64,000 nt of DNA from Coniferiporia sulphurascens (taxonomy: Eukaryota > Basidiomycota > Agaricomycetes > Hymenochaetales > Hymenochaetaceae), in the NCBI GenBank assembly GCA_002794785.1, contig NBBA01000006.1, positions 1,054,001 to 1,118,000 on the forward strand, written 5' to 3'. Of the stretch, positions 10,250 through 22,900 are shown piece by piece. The translations under genes and the position numbers were made by a program. The first letter of the stretch is position 1; every line of letters starts with the position of its first letter. The notes beneath the pieces are model-generated. The model was not told the DNA's origin. It was given only the letters and a program-made list of their open reading frames with translations, and did no database searches.

Positions 10250-12753
10250 ATGCGGCATCTGGTTCTTTTTGCAGTTTTTCTCTGCCTTATTTCTTACCTT
10301 AGTGCGCCTGCCTATGCCCTGAAGATCACAAAGGCCGAACTAAGGGAGAGGCAGCGCAAGGCTTCCGAACGGTGGACTGTGCCGTCTGGCCCACTCTCCG
10401 ATCTGGAGCGGCGAGGCACGGTCAAAAATATCACATTCACCAACCCTCGAGCCTCAGGTGACTGCGTCAGTGTACCGAAAACGGGTCTTGCATGTTAAAC
10501 CAGGATACTGCAATAGAGTTCTACGTGGATGGTGCGACTATTCCAGAGGTCGATTTCGATGTGGGCCCGAGCTGGTCTGGTTTGCTCCCCATCAGTGGCG
10601 ACGCCAATGAGACGAGGAAGGTGCGACATTTCTAATGCCAGCATCATCTCTCCCACTCTAAATTAAGATAAAACATTAGCTATTCTTTTGGTTTTTTCCA
10701 CCAGGTCCACAAGGCAGCTCGGACGACCTGATTTTCTGGTATGAAAGTAAATTTCCCCTAGAAATGGAGCGCATCTTAATCAAAAGTATCCTCAAAGGAC
10801 AAACGGAGGTCCCGGTTGCTCTTCTTTGGAAGGCCTTCTACAGGAGAATGGGGTGAGTCATTGAAGTTATGGGATGTAAATGGGAACGAGTCTCAGTTTG
10901 GGCTTCGTATTCTGCAGCCTTTTAGCTGGTCGTGGGGTCAAGCCAAACCCACGGTGAACGAGTTCAGCTGGACTAATCTCTCGAGCATCCTTTTCGTCGA
11001 ACAACCTGTTGGTACCGGTTTCTCTCAAGGCACACCAAACATCAAGGTAATTACGCTCACCCATCAAAGGTCTTAATAAGCGGTTGATTTTGCCAATAAG
11101 GACGAAGACGACCTTTCCGCTCAGCTAGTCGGCTTTTTCCAACAGTTTTTGGAAGTATTTTCGGAGCTTAAGGGACTAAAGTTCTATCTGTCGGGAGAAA
11201 GCGTACGTCCGTCTTTCCGTCCTCTTAGTTTTGTAAGTTACTAACACATCGCATTACTAAGTACGCTGGAACCTACATTCCCTGTAAGCTCATACGTCCG
11301 CGTGTCGGTCTTCAACTGTAATCTCATCAATCAATACTTAGACATTGCAAACTTTATTTTTAATAATCCTGGCATGCTTGATCTTGATTTACAGGGATTT
11401 TGGATCAGTGACCGTATGTTTATGTTCTCTTCGCTCCATCAAATGATCCTTAATGCGTCTTTATAGCATCGGTCTCGTTTGATGTTGTCCAAGAACAAAT
11501 ACCTGCCGTCAATTTCGTGCATAAGTACGAAAACGTCTTTTCCTTCAAGTAAGTGTTGTTTCCCTACTTTACGGGCGACGGAGCAGGGCTTATAATTTTG
11601 TCACATAGTCAGACGTTTTTAACACACCTTGACACGCAAGCTGCAGCATGCAACTACACAGATTACTTCGATAAATTTGTGACATACCCACCACAGGGCT
11701 TACTTCCATTACCGGGAGATTCCATTGAGGCAGCGCGTGGATGCGATTTATGGGACGAGATTTTTAATGCGGCGCTGGTCATCAACCCGGCATTTGACAT
11801 TTATAGAATATTTGATACGGTGCGACTACTCTATTCTTTCTTTTGAGTAACAAAGTTAACGTTTAGAAAAATCAGTTCCCAATTCTGTGGGATGTGCTTG
11901 GGTTTCCGTATGTACACCTAAACCCTTCATGATACTTGCTTACTTAATGACACATCATCTGTCGGCAGAGGCTCCTTCCCACAGACGCAGGTCTCCCCTC
12001 TCTACTTCGATCGGGAGGATGTAAAGCGCGCAATCCATGCACCGGTAGATGTTGACTGGACTGAATGCTCAAACATCAATGTATTTCCGCACGGAGATGC
12101 AAGTCTGCCGCCTGCATTGTCCGTACTACCAAGTGTCATCGAGAAGAGCCAGCGCGCAGTCATCGTGCACGGTCTCGCGGACTTTATTCTCATCGCAGAA
12201 GGGTGGGCTCATTCAACGTTCTAAAGCTCTTTTACTTACTATAACTGATTAAAACTCGGAGTTAGAACGCGGATCGCTATCCAGAAGTGAGTATCTTTGT
12301 AATCAATACCAGCCTATGGAATTCTGATAACAGGATGTTTTCGTAAGCATGACTTGTGGGTGTCACCCTACGCAATATTAATTGCGTATCGTGTACTAAT
12401 TAGCGCCTTGTGGTTTAGGGAATGGACTTCAGGGCTTTCAGACGCCGATACAGAACGACAGCTTCATAGTTGACGGCGTTGGTGCACTTGGGAACATGCA
12501 TTCTGAGCGAGGACTGACATACTTTGAAGTCGATTTGAGCGGACACATGTGCGTGCTTTTCCCCTTCCTTGTCCCGGACAAAGGGTAACGCTTTTGCATT
12601 TGATCTTTCATGATGTACGGCAGGGTGCCACAATTCTCGCCATTGGTATGCTGCCCCATCAAAGTTTTATTAATTCAAAAATTCTGATTTTATGTCGTGC
12701 AGGCCGCGTTCCAAATTATGCAGTTCCTCATGGGCTTTAGAGACACACCATGA
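10250..12753 (+). CDS. Secreted serine carboxypeptidase, peptidase family S10
   Basis: Removes C-terminal residues from peptides, probably in the secretory pathway or outside the cell. The N-terminus has a signal peptide (MRHLVLFAVFLCLISYLS, cleaved near ALKIT). The family motifs appear in order across about ten exons: the substrate-binding NGGPGCSSLEG (near 10792), QENG, PVGTGFSQG, nucleophile LSGES joined to YAGTYIP across the intron at about 11204-11262, catalytic Asp in GLADFILIAEG (near 12190) and catalytic His in SGHM joined to VPQFSP across an intron (12539-12636). All three catalytic residues are present. The start is the ATG just before the signal peptide and the stop is TGA 12751-12753 after FRDTP. 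There is no C-terminal membrane anchor, so it is unlike Kex1. Introns are short and GT-AG. Confidence 0.93.
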
Positions 12754-13026
12754 AGTGAATCAGGGGGTATCTTGGAAGTCTATCCAAGTACAATTGTAAA
12801 TAACCAAACGTTTGCGGTTTTTTTTGTATTTACGATACAGGGGTACGTACTAAGAAAACTGTCGGCGGGGGAAGGAGGCTTGTGGGTCTTGATAATCAAC
12901 TTTAGTGAACCATCAAAGACGTCATGATCTTCGTCCCATGTGTGACGTCATTTATGACCTTTCGGACACTCGCGCATGCCACTTATAAGTTAGGACAATA
13001 TTCCACAATCGAAAGCTCAAGCTTAG

Positions 13027-15545
13027 ATGTCCCGTCATCCACAACCCAGCATTCGCGTCCAGTTGCGCCTCCGGTGGGGGGATATTTCCAATATCCCCGC
13101 GAGGCTCTTCGTCTTTCTCTTTGACCTCGTATACCAGGTCATCCAGATATTCTTAATCCTTCTCTTCAAACCTGTTCGCCGTTTTTCTCTTCTTTGTTTT
13201 GGGTTACCTGCTTATCACATGCTCTTTCCACAAAAGAGTCCACCCCGTGAAAATGGTAAAGTCTCTGCGAACCCGTATGGGCGTATCGCAGTCATAGGCG
13301 CAGGCTTATCCGGTGTCTCTTCGGCTGCGTGCGTCACAGAGCAGTATTCACCATTTACACGTGTATTTATACAGGAGCCACATTCCCGCAGACATTGCAT
13401 TGCGCACAACTTTGATGTTGTCTTATACGACAGTCAGTTTCGTGACCTATTCGACGTTTCTGTCTTGCTTATTCCCTCTTCCACAGGAAACCCTTCTGTA
13501 GGAGGTATATGGTCGCACGTTAATTCTACATCGGGCCTTCAGATCAACTCTCTTGTTTATCGCTTTCATCCTGCCGTCTTCTGGCGAGAGGGATTTCCAA
13601 AACGTGACGAAATTCTGGGAGGTATGCTATTAACTACGAAGATAATTATTCTTTTTTTAACATCCAACCTCTGCGGGGTTTGTCAGAAATCACTCGAATT
13701 TGGCGTGAATACAGCCTTGAAACACGCACTAAATGCAACGTACGCATTGTTATTTTTGAACCACCCCTCTTTCGCGCACGACATTCCTTTATGTCGATCT
13801 TTCGCAGGTTGAGGTAGTTCGGGTTGAGCCCGTATCAAAAACTTGGGCTGAAGACGGAAAATCAGAAAGGCCGTCACGTTCTCAGTGGTATGTCTTCACG
13901 ACTAGCAGTGACGAACCGGACGGGCCCTACGACGCTGTCATATGTACAATTGGAACTTGTGGCGAGCCGTCGCGCATTGCTTTCACTGGAACTGATGACT
14001 TCGAGGACGCTGGCGGTCGTGTCGTGCATTCGAGTGAACTCGACCAAATAGGTGCTGAGGGAGCTCCTACTGAAGAGCATCACAATGACGACATCAGAGA
14101 TGGGGACGATAAAAGAAGCGAAGGTGACGAGTCGCGCGAAGGTCCGGACGTATTGCATGCCCAGCCGGAGGAGGGCGTAAGCTACGCGGATAAGGTCAAG
14201 GAAACGAGTCATTTTGAAATGAATGGGGATTCGGGTGGAGCATCAGAGAGTGGCTATGATTCTGAGAATAACAGGAGAAATGACAAAGGATCTGATTTAC
14301 CCTCACCTCTGAGCGTGAAGGAAAAGACTATTGCTATTATTGGATCTGGTGCATCTGGCGTCGAGGCGGCAGAGTGGGCCGTCGAAAAGGGCGCGAAAAA
14401 GGTCCTAATGCTCGCTAGGTACGAAGTCCACCGCCTTTATTAAATTTGAAAGCTGTACGCGTTGCTTTCTTCCTAGGGACGACAAATGGATCATCCCGCG
14501 AAATGTGGTGGTCGACACAATGCTTGCCATGCAACCATTTGGCCGCGAAATGCCTTTCAGCTTCATTATAGAGGGTCTCATTCGCCATTTGCATTACCGT
14601 GATTTAGCCAAATCTGTCGCACCTCAGAACATTGGCTTCTTCGCCGGAACACCGGTATGTCGAACTAGGTCATTTAGGTATAGTGCTCTTATTTTATCTG
14701 ATCGTTCCGGTCGCAGGTTGTCAACGATGCCATTCTAAACCATATCCGTGCGGGGACTGTCAGCTATATTAGATGCACTACCGAACGACTTACGTCAAAA
14801 GGCGTTCTAGTCAAGCATTACCCAAGCAACTCCGAAGAAGAACTGAATGCAGACATTGTCATTCTTGCAACAGGCTTTAAGCGTCCGAGTATTGAATTTC
14901 TCCCCAAATACTTGTTCCCCAGTGGATATGATGTACGTATCATTTTTCGTATATTTTTGTTGCGAACGCCTTACGATGATTTGGCGTAGCGTCCAAACCT
15001 TTATTTGCAGAACTTTCCAACGGAAGACTGGTCTATTCTGCTAACAAACGCTTCTTACAAAAACGCAATTGGGACCGTTGGACATTTGTAAGTTTTTTTT
15101 TTACTCGAATCCTAAAAGATTGATTCACTTACCTTTCTGGTGCTAGTCATATTGGCATATGTACGCCAGGCTTGTTATACCACGCTTATTACATATTCGC
15201 TGAATCACACTTACGACAGATACACGGATTCTTCTAACGTTCCTTCTGGACAAAGGCGCGCGTCCCCGGCCGGAGGACATGAAGCTTTGGGTTGACGTCC
15301 TACGATTTATTAAGCGCAGCGCACCGGGCGGTGCGCTAGGCTTTTTCACATACATGGAACTAAGTGAGCGTTCTGTCCTGCCAGTTGAAAAAAACTTCAT
15401 AATTGTGGCTTTTTGCCACGTTTCCACAGCGATCTGGCTCTTTACTTTCCATCTTTTTCGCCTGGACCGCCTCAGGTGGATATTTTTCATCATGCAGGGA
15501 TGGGGTGTGACAGCGGACGAAAGTGGAAGACTCAAAGTGGAGTGA
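13027..15545 (+). CDS. Flavin-containing monooxygenase-like protein with N-terminal membrane anchor
   Basis: Probably oxidises a small substrate with FAD and NADPH. Residues about 25-65 are strongly hydrophobic (LFVFLFDLVYQVIQIFLILL), suggesting an anchored N-terminus. The first Rossmann motif is VIGAGLSGVSSA, split by an intron before HCIAHNFDVVLYD. Next come VGGIWSHVN, an FMO-signature-like RIAFTGTDDFEDAGGRVVHS and the second Rossmann motif IIGSGASGVEAAEW for NADPH. The late ATGFKRP motif near 14868 fits FMO/BVMO-type enzymes. Between the FMO-like signature and the second Rossmann lies an acidic, low-complexity insert of about 90 residues (14051-14320), which is unusual for the family. The stop is TGA at 15543-15545. 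The exact substrate class cannot be deduced. Confidence 0.85.
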
Positions 15546-15616
15546 GTTTTGGGTGGGACTTAAGTAAGACGCACGTGTTATTGCACCTTAGTACAAATTC
15601 AGTGATACAGTATGTA

Positions 15617-16338
15617 CAGTCAATCACCGGCTAATGGGATACCTGAGCTTGTCAAGCTATTTCTCGCAGTACATTACTCAACATCTGAAACTAAAAAATA
15701 TATTCATGTTCAGTGAGAAAGTAGCTATCTATATACAAAATCTGAGAGGAATCTGAGCAGAATTGACTGAGCTATAGCAGAATGGAGAAATCTGGCAAAA
15801 TTGGGCCTTCACCAATCTTTGGCACAGGTCTTTCCCACGATAAGTCAAACTCATTATAGTATAATTAATTATTTCGGCTATAGGAAAAGGCTAAAAAAGG
15901 AAGGAGTAGCATCGTGATGACCAAAGGGAAACGTCCATAAGAGGAAAATAGATCTACATTAGTAACCGGGAGGTTGTGGTAACTTTTGTTTTTCTTCTTT
16001 CTCCACCATTTCTTTGTCAATTGCAATGATTGTTTGTCCGAGATGAGGCCCACACTCACTGGATTTATATACAGCAAAAATTTAACACTTATTTACAGCA
16101 TTATATGTACTATTTTCTGTGACTCTTTATTGACAAATTTTAATTTCGAAGTTTTTATGAGTAATTTCTGGTTTTCTTGCCGAATTCTGGCTCAAAAAGC
16201 TTGGAATATTTTATTCTGAATCAGAGGTGTATTTCCAGCTGCAAAATGCAAAAACAATGAAGAAATTTGAGTGGATACAGCATGTTCTAGCCAAGTGTTT
16301 CAGTGACCGGCATTGTCCCATTAGCCGGTGATTGACTG
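15617..16338. mobile_element. 722-bp MITE, Fot1/pogo (Tc1-mariner) type
   Basis: Perfect terminal inverted repeats of about 24 bp: the left starts CAGTCAATCACCGGCTAATG and the right ends with its exact complement ...GGTGATTGACTG. The element is flanked by TA on both sides (15615-15616 and 16339-16340), the target duplication of Tc1/mariner elements. The CAGTCAA start resembles fungal Fot1/pogo ends. The interior is AT-rich and has no recognisable transposase, so it is non-autonomous. It lies between two genes, 72 bp past the stop of the monooxygenase. Confidence 0.92.
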
Positions 16339-16503
16339 TAATCATTACCAGATTAGAGCAGGAGGAATAAATTAGTCACGTGAGCAACTGACGTTTGCGG
16401 GCGTTTTTCAAACTTTAGGCCAACGGCACGGCACAGTTACAGAGACTCGAACATCTTCTTGAAGTCGGCCGCCATAACACCTGCAGCTCGTGGACGCTTA
16501 TTG

Positions 16504-19310
16504 ATGATAAAGGGGATCAGAGCAGTTAACTTCAAGCGTGGTCGCCCGCCCCACATTTTGACGAGAGCAAATGTGTCAGGCGTGGTGGCGCAACGTGCGG
16601 AAAGCTATGACGGTGTGTATCAAACACAAGCGAGGAAATGACCAAGCCCAACAAATGTAATGAATACAAACTTTAGTTGTCATTGTCGGTGGTGGCCATG
16701 CTGGATGTGAAGCTGCTGCCGCTGCTGCGCGAGCGGGCGCACGCACCCTTCTTCTGACCCAGCGCCTCGACACCATTGGTGCGCTTTCATGCAATCCATC
16801 TATCGGCGGTGTTGGGAAGGGGACACTTGTTCGAGAAGTGGATGCACTAGGCGGACTCATGGGTGTCGTAGCAGGTGTGTGCTTAATCCGATTCGCTACA
16901 CATCCTGAAGTAAAATGATGATATTCGGCTGTCCAGATAAGGCGGGGATTCAGTTCCAGATCCTAAATCGCTCAAAAGGGCCAGCCGTTTGGGTAACGCA
17001 CATTTTGACATTTGACGTCCACGTTAGAAGGAATATTGACTACTCGATATGTAGGGCCAGCGCGCACAGATCGACCGCACACTGTACAGACGACACATGC
17101 AGACGGAGCTGTTCAACTATCGAAACCTTGACGTCCGTTCCGGCAGCGTCTTTGACATTATTCTGGACGAATCTTCTGCGGACCACCAGCCGTCCTTGCG
17201 TGTTCGAGGAGTGCAGCTTGGTGCGTCTGCTTACTTGTGCCTTTTCGAATTACTCACTGGGCATGTTTTACAGAAAGCGGTGAGCAGCTTTCATGTTCGC
17301 AAATAGTTGTATGCACTGGAACATTTCTGTCCGGGGAGATTCACATCGGTGCGTGCTCACAGTTTGAACACATCGATGCATCAGTCAATGTGGGTCTGCC
17401 CTTCATTATAGGTTCGCGAAGGATTCCTGCAGGTAGAATTGGCGAGGCACCCACTGTCGGCCTTTCGGGATCACTTCGCAAAGCTGGCTTCAAGCTTGGA
17501 CGTCTCCAGACAGGTACTCCCGCGCGTCTCGCGGCCGACTCGATAAACTTCGAGAAAACCATGAAACTATCGGGAGACAAGGAGCCATCGCCTTTCAGTT
17601 TCATGAATAGGACTGTTGAAAACAGCGTACGTGGCTTCAGCGCCGTTTGAAGATTGTTCCGAAGCATCAATCGAAACTTATCTGTCTGTTGCTAGGAAAA
17701 CCAAATCTATTGTTATTTAACACGGACAACTCCGGAGACTCATCAAGTTGTCAGGGACAATATGCATAAGAGTGTGCACATCCAAGAAGCCAAAAAAGGT
17801 ATGCGTTGATTGGGCTAAAAAACGAAAATTTAAGGGGACTTCATTCAGGTCCCCGATACTGTCCGTCCCTCGAGGCTAAAGTCCGCCGCTTCCCGTCGAA
17901 GTCTGAGCATAACGTCTGGCTTGAACCTGAGGGATATAATTCAGGTATTTGACCTTAACGTATTCTCTCTAATTCCATACCGTAGACTAATTATTGACTT
18001 TGCTGGTCCAAAAGGCATCATCTACCCAAATGGACTGTCATGTAGCCTGCCAGGGAACTACAGGAAATGATGATGCGGACTATCCCAGGACTTGAAAATG
18101 TGAAGATGGTACGCCCCGCGTATGGAGTGGAGTATGATCACATTGATCCTAGGGAACTCGGTCGTGAGTATAATTCTAGCTCCGGTATGTGCTTTTTTAC
18201 ATAGCCATTCCAGCATCTCTCGAAACGAAGAAAATACGTGGCTTGTTTCTGGCTGGGCAGGTCAATGGAACTACCGGTTATGAGGAGGCCGCTGCCCAGG
18301 GCGTCATTGCCGGAGTCAACGCGGGTCTTGCGTCCCAAGGACGCCCACCGTTAATAATCACTAGGGCAGATGGCTTCCTTGGTGTTATGATCGACGACCT
18401 CATCATGAAGGGAGCCGAAGAGCCATGTATGTCGAGATTTTTATTTTATTTTCTATATGCAAATAACATGTGTTTGGCAATGACGCAGACCGCATGTTTA
18501 CATCGCGTTCGGAGTATCGGATGACGCTACGTAGTGACAATGCTGATCTTCGGTTAACGAAGAAGGGTCGAGAAGCCGGTGTGATATCGAATGAACGCTG
18601 GCGCGAGCTTCAAGATACCGAGCGAAAGCTTGCGGAAGCCACTTCTATGTTAAAGGGCTGTGAATTGACACCCCAGGTCTGTCCCCCTGCTCCAATTTAA
18701 GTCGATTTTGTTTCCAAATAGAGGACTTTGCTAGGGTTGGACGTCGCAGGGACTCCGCGTTACACATGATGGCATACGACGAAGGTATGTGACGATTCTT
18801 TTTACGAAACGCACCTGATTAAAAGAAATCAGTGCATTTCATATGCTACGCATGCCTCAAGTTAATATGGGATCGCTGAAAAATATATTTCCTCAGTTGT
18901 GTTTACTCGACAATCACATCCTCGAGCGTACTGAGATAGAAGGCGAGTTGACAACCAAGTCTGACGAAAGTCTCTCTCTCTTCCTCTTACATATTGCATA
19001 TAGCACGCTATGAACCCCACCTGGTCCGACAAGAAGCTGATCTGCGTGTTTTCCTTGAGGATGAAACTCTCCGGCTGGAACCGCTCGTGGACTACAGTGT
19101 TGTAGAAGGCCTTAGCTCCGAGGTGTGCGAACGCCTCGGACGCGTGCGACCCGTGAACGTTGTGCGTTGTTATTGGTCACTCGCTATATCGGATTCTTAT
19201 GTGCGACAATCCAGGGCTCGGCGAAAAGGATGGAAGGCATGACGCCAACAAGCCTCATTGCTTTGCTCGAGCATTCTAAAAAATCGCGCCCTACAGTCTT
19301 GGCTAAATAA
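16504..19310 (+). CDS. MTO1: Mitochondrial tRNA uridine-34 modification enzyme MTO1 (GidA/MnmG family)
   Basis: FAD enzyme that, with the GTPase Mss1/GTPBP3, installs the 5-(carboxymethyl)aminomethyl-type modification at the wobble uridine of mitochondrial tRNAs. After a short basic leader typical of mitochondrial import comes [20 protein letters not shown] (spliced near 16612-16668). Further family motifs are [45 protein letters not shown] and [20 protein letters not shown]. The C-terminal helical part ends at [16 protein letters not shown] and TAA 19308-19310. I chose the ATG at 16504 because it is the first ATG in frame; the open frame extends upstream without one. The intron at 18943-19003 has a GC donor rather than GT. 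About a dozen short exons. Confidence 0.93.
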
Positions 19311-19912
19311 TCATCGTGTTTGCTTCAGACAGTGCATACGACATGGGCGTGTGGCGTCCGTGACTTCGTGCACTAAGCTGAACGATGTCGGGGTTAGGTA
19401 TGTGTGAAGCTTTTTAACTTTGAGGCTCATAGAATGGCACGTTGTGCTGTGGCTGCTCAAATATAGCTGGAAGCCACCGGATACCTCGCCTGGCCCAGTC
19501 ATTGTTCAGAAGATTAGGCTTCGCTATAATGTATGTAACTTAACGCCAAACCGACCTCGTAAAAAGAGGGGGCTATTGATTTACAGAAAATTCGTAATCA
19601 TACACTTGTCGATGGCCAACGAAAACCTACTCCCGACACCAATCTAGTCATACATATCCCATTATCACAATAGGGTGGGGGCAAAGAAGCTTGTCGCAAG
19701 AATGTTATGAGGTTATTCTTTCTTGCACTTAAGATATTCGATACGTCATGAAGTAAAGACGTGAGCCATGTTCAGTGTACTGGCTGTTGCGTGGTCGGCT
19801 TTCCGGTGGGGATAGGCGCATGGGGCACAGGCGCGTGGGGCAATCTAACTTTGAGGCCTAAAAATGCAAGTCGCTCGGGAAATCAAGTTTTGAAAATGAT
19901 GATTAAGCCAAA
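19311..19912. other. Intergenic between convergent MTO1 and alcohol oxidase
   Basis: About 600 bp separating the 3' ends of two convergent genes. Nothing beyond short chance frames is seen. Confidence 0.6.
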
Positions 19913-22900
19913 TTACGCACCGAGTTCTCCCAGCAGCAGATCCGCTCCCTTCTCACCCACAAGGAGAGCAGAAGAGTACGTGTTCGTGCCCAGGTTGTCC
20001 TAATATATCGTGGTTATCAGAACAAGATGAGATTCCATACAGCGCGACCTGAGAATGCCGACGACGTACGGGGCAAATACTTAAGTCCACGCATTTCAGG
20101 TTCTGTGTACCGTACACATTTAGGCGTTTGTCAACGACGCCACCCTCCTCGCGCGGCTTCATGGCACACGTCCCCAGGCTGTGCCAGGTAGTCTCAACAT
20201 GATCTGCAGCGAAGCCAAAAATTATGATCCATCTCATTCTCATACCAAACAACTGTACTGACCAGCGATCCAGTCGTCAATGGCCTTATCGTCCTCTTCT
20301 GTGTACTTGATATCCTCATGAACCTTGCTTGCATCAAATGGCTCAGATGGCCTGTGCCAAGTGCCTAGCATATACATCCACGCGATTAGTCCGTTGCCTA
20401 CCGAAAGCTATATATGCAATGTACCCATGTGTATGCCAACAGTGAGCGAATTCGGAAGCAACTGTTTTGCAGTCCTTATGTCGATGTCTTTGGTGGCAGC
20501 TGGAGACGCTGGGTGGAAGTGAGGATGGTGGGAGGTGAGTTCACCACGGAAAGCTGGCAAGTTGAAATATCAGATTGTTAGACACGATTCCTTAGAAAGT
20601 ATGATAGAACTCGCCATCCATCCTTCTCGCTACTTCACGAGTCTTCTTATAGCTCCATCGAATTGGCGCGAAATCGGCCTTGTTGTTCAGGAAACCACTA
20701 TCGTAGAATGGCTCCTTGTAAGGATTAGTCGACTGAATATGTATCTAGACGATTACTCTCTAAGTATGTAAAAGGATGATCCGCGCTGACAATATTACCT
20801 TTCCACGACTCGCGGGATATTCCTACAATGAGAGGATCTAATTAGTATACACTCCGCCAAATACCCACAAATTCGGAACTCACCAAATACTGGAACATAG
20901 TGAAGTACTTTCCGGGCGGCAATAAAGAATGATCGGCATAAGCTAATTTGTTCTTTGTTTAGACATCCCGCGAAGTATAACAAGAAAAGCAAACCTCCAG
21001 AGACGATGGAGCCGAACCTTAAATTACAACGTAAGTTTAGTAAATGCAGTACATATACTTAGACTTACATAACGGGCTTGTCGGGTTTGTCTTTAAAGTA
21101 TTGGTCCCACAACTCATTGAATTCGGGGCCCATTTCCTTGAGCTCTTCCTCTGTCGGACGAATCTATATTATTTCGCAGCATAAGTATCGCGGCTAATTC
21201 ATATCGTGAGAAGAAACTAGCCTTGAAGCCAGCATCAATACAATTGGACGAGAGAAGAGCCTTTTCGGGGCTGTTCTCCCATTGGGAAAAGAGCTGCGGC
21301 TTTTAGAACAATTTTATTTTCCGCCAAAGAGTTCGACTTACTTTGTCCTGAGCTTCTTTATCCCCCCTCAAGAAATCGTCCGTTGTAACGCTCTCATTTG
21401 AGGCGCGAAAAACTATTTATTTCCTTGTCAGTTAGAGGAAGACCGGTGATGTGAAGTCAAAGAGTAGACATATGTGCTCACTTGACAGCGTCGTGTAGTG
21501 ATCTTGATATTGTTCTCTGTTTAAGCCATCAGTATCCGTAGTCAGAAGTGAAGATGCAAATCGATATCGACGTACCCAACACCGGGAAGATCGCTGACGA
21601 TCTTTATATCCAGTTCTTTCAGGAGCTTCGCGTCACCGACACCTGAGCGCTCAAGGATTTGAGGAGTGCCAAGGGTGCCACTACTGAGCACAACACATTT
21701 TCTCGCCTTGACCTACCGCACATCGTTAAACTTTGCGCCATTAGATAGCTGACAATAATCACTCACGATTGTTTCACGGAGCTCGCCTTTGTGAGCACGA
21801 TTCTTCGCATGGACGTAGGCCACACCAACGGCCTTGTTTCCCTCAAAAATGACTCTAGATACCTTAGAGTTGGTGCGAAGATGTAAGTTCGATTGCACAT
21901 CCATGACGCTGTGCACGTAGGCTGTCAAGCAACGCGGTTAGGACATCTCAATCAGGCACCGAACTCGTGCAACCCCTACGAACCTGTCGCTGCATCACTC
22001 CGTCTTCCAGTATGTCTGTTGATGTACTTCGCCCATATCTCAGCTCCGTGAGCAGTGTCGAGGTCTATTGAAAAAAGTTTAGTTTGGGAGTGGTCCGAAG
22101 TATGGCGCATCAGTTTGTACCCTGTATATCGTCTAAACAGTATTCATCAGTAAAGAAGACACAGGGTGCGGCAGACCGTATATCAATGCCAAGATGCTTA
22201 CCGCTGAATGGTACACCAATAGCATCGGATGCACGGAGGAAATCGTGAGCCAGGGCAGTTATCTGACCACCATTGCTAATTGCGATAGGGCCGCCGTAGC
22301 CATGGGTGTCATTATTACAGGGCTTCTGGTAATTCTCAAGCTGTCACAAGACAATCATCAGCGGAACTACCAAATTAATGGATACTCGCTGCGCTTACGC
22401 GCTTCATTAACGGCGCTAGGTCTGAACGCATTTATCAAGAGGATATCATACGCTAAATAAGGAAATTACCGACCTTTTGCTGCCCATCCTTCTGTCTTGA
22501 AGTCATCTGTAAATCGAGGAGATTAATAGTCATCTCCGTAGGTATTCGGGGTATCTCACCCCAATCCGACGCGGAAGCCTGGTGAGTAATGGTCAGTTCT
22601 TCCAGTTTGCCGTTGCATTCACCATCGAAGGCTCACCCTGGTATACATCTGGCGTTTGAAGAGAGGGAATGTTAGTACGTGCTAACCGATGCTATGTAAT
22701 CTTCGCACATACCTGAAAGTTGATACTGGAAGATGCCTTTTTCAGAGACACAGGTTTGTGAAAGGCCTCATTTGCTCACCTACTACCGCCGCCTGTTAAA
22801 AAAACATCAGACTACCCAGATACATTTGAATAGTATTTAACGCCTAACTCACCAAGGATGTTGGCGCATCTGATAGCGTAATATCAGCAAGACGAAGGTT

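Noticed and set aside
13874..14212. 112-codon minus-strand ORF
   Set aside because: Antisense shadow of the monooxygenase exon encoding the acidic insert.
15865..16077. Transposase remnant inside the 722-bp MITE
   Set aside because: The 70-codon frame has no DDE or helix-turn-helix features that could be recognised.
16459..16503. Upstream TTG start for MTO1
   Set aside because: Non-ATG starts are not expected here; the first in-frame ATG at 16504 leaves a suitable basic mitochondrial leader.
22194..22460. 88-codon plus-strand ORF inside the alcohol oxidase locus
   Set aside because: It lies antisense to AOX exons and introns and shows no domain; the minus-strand gene explains the region.
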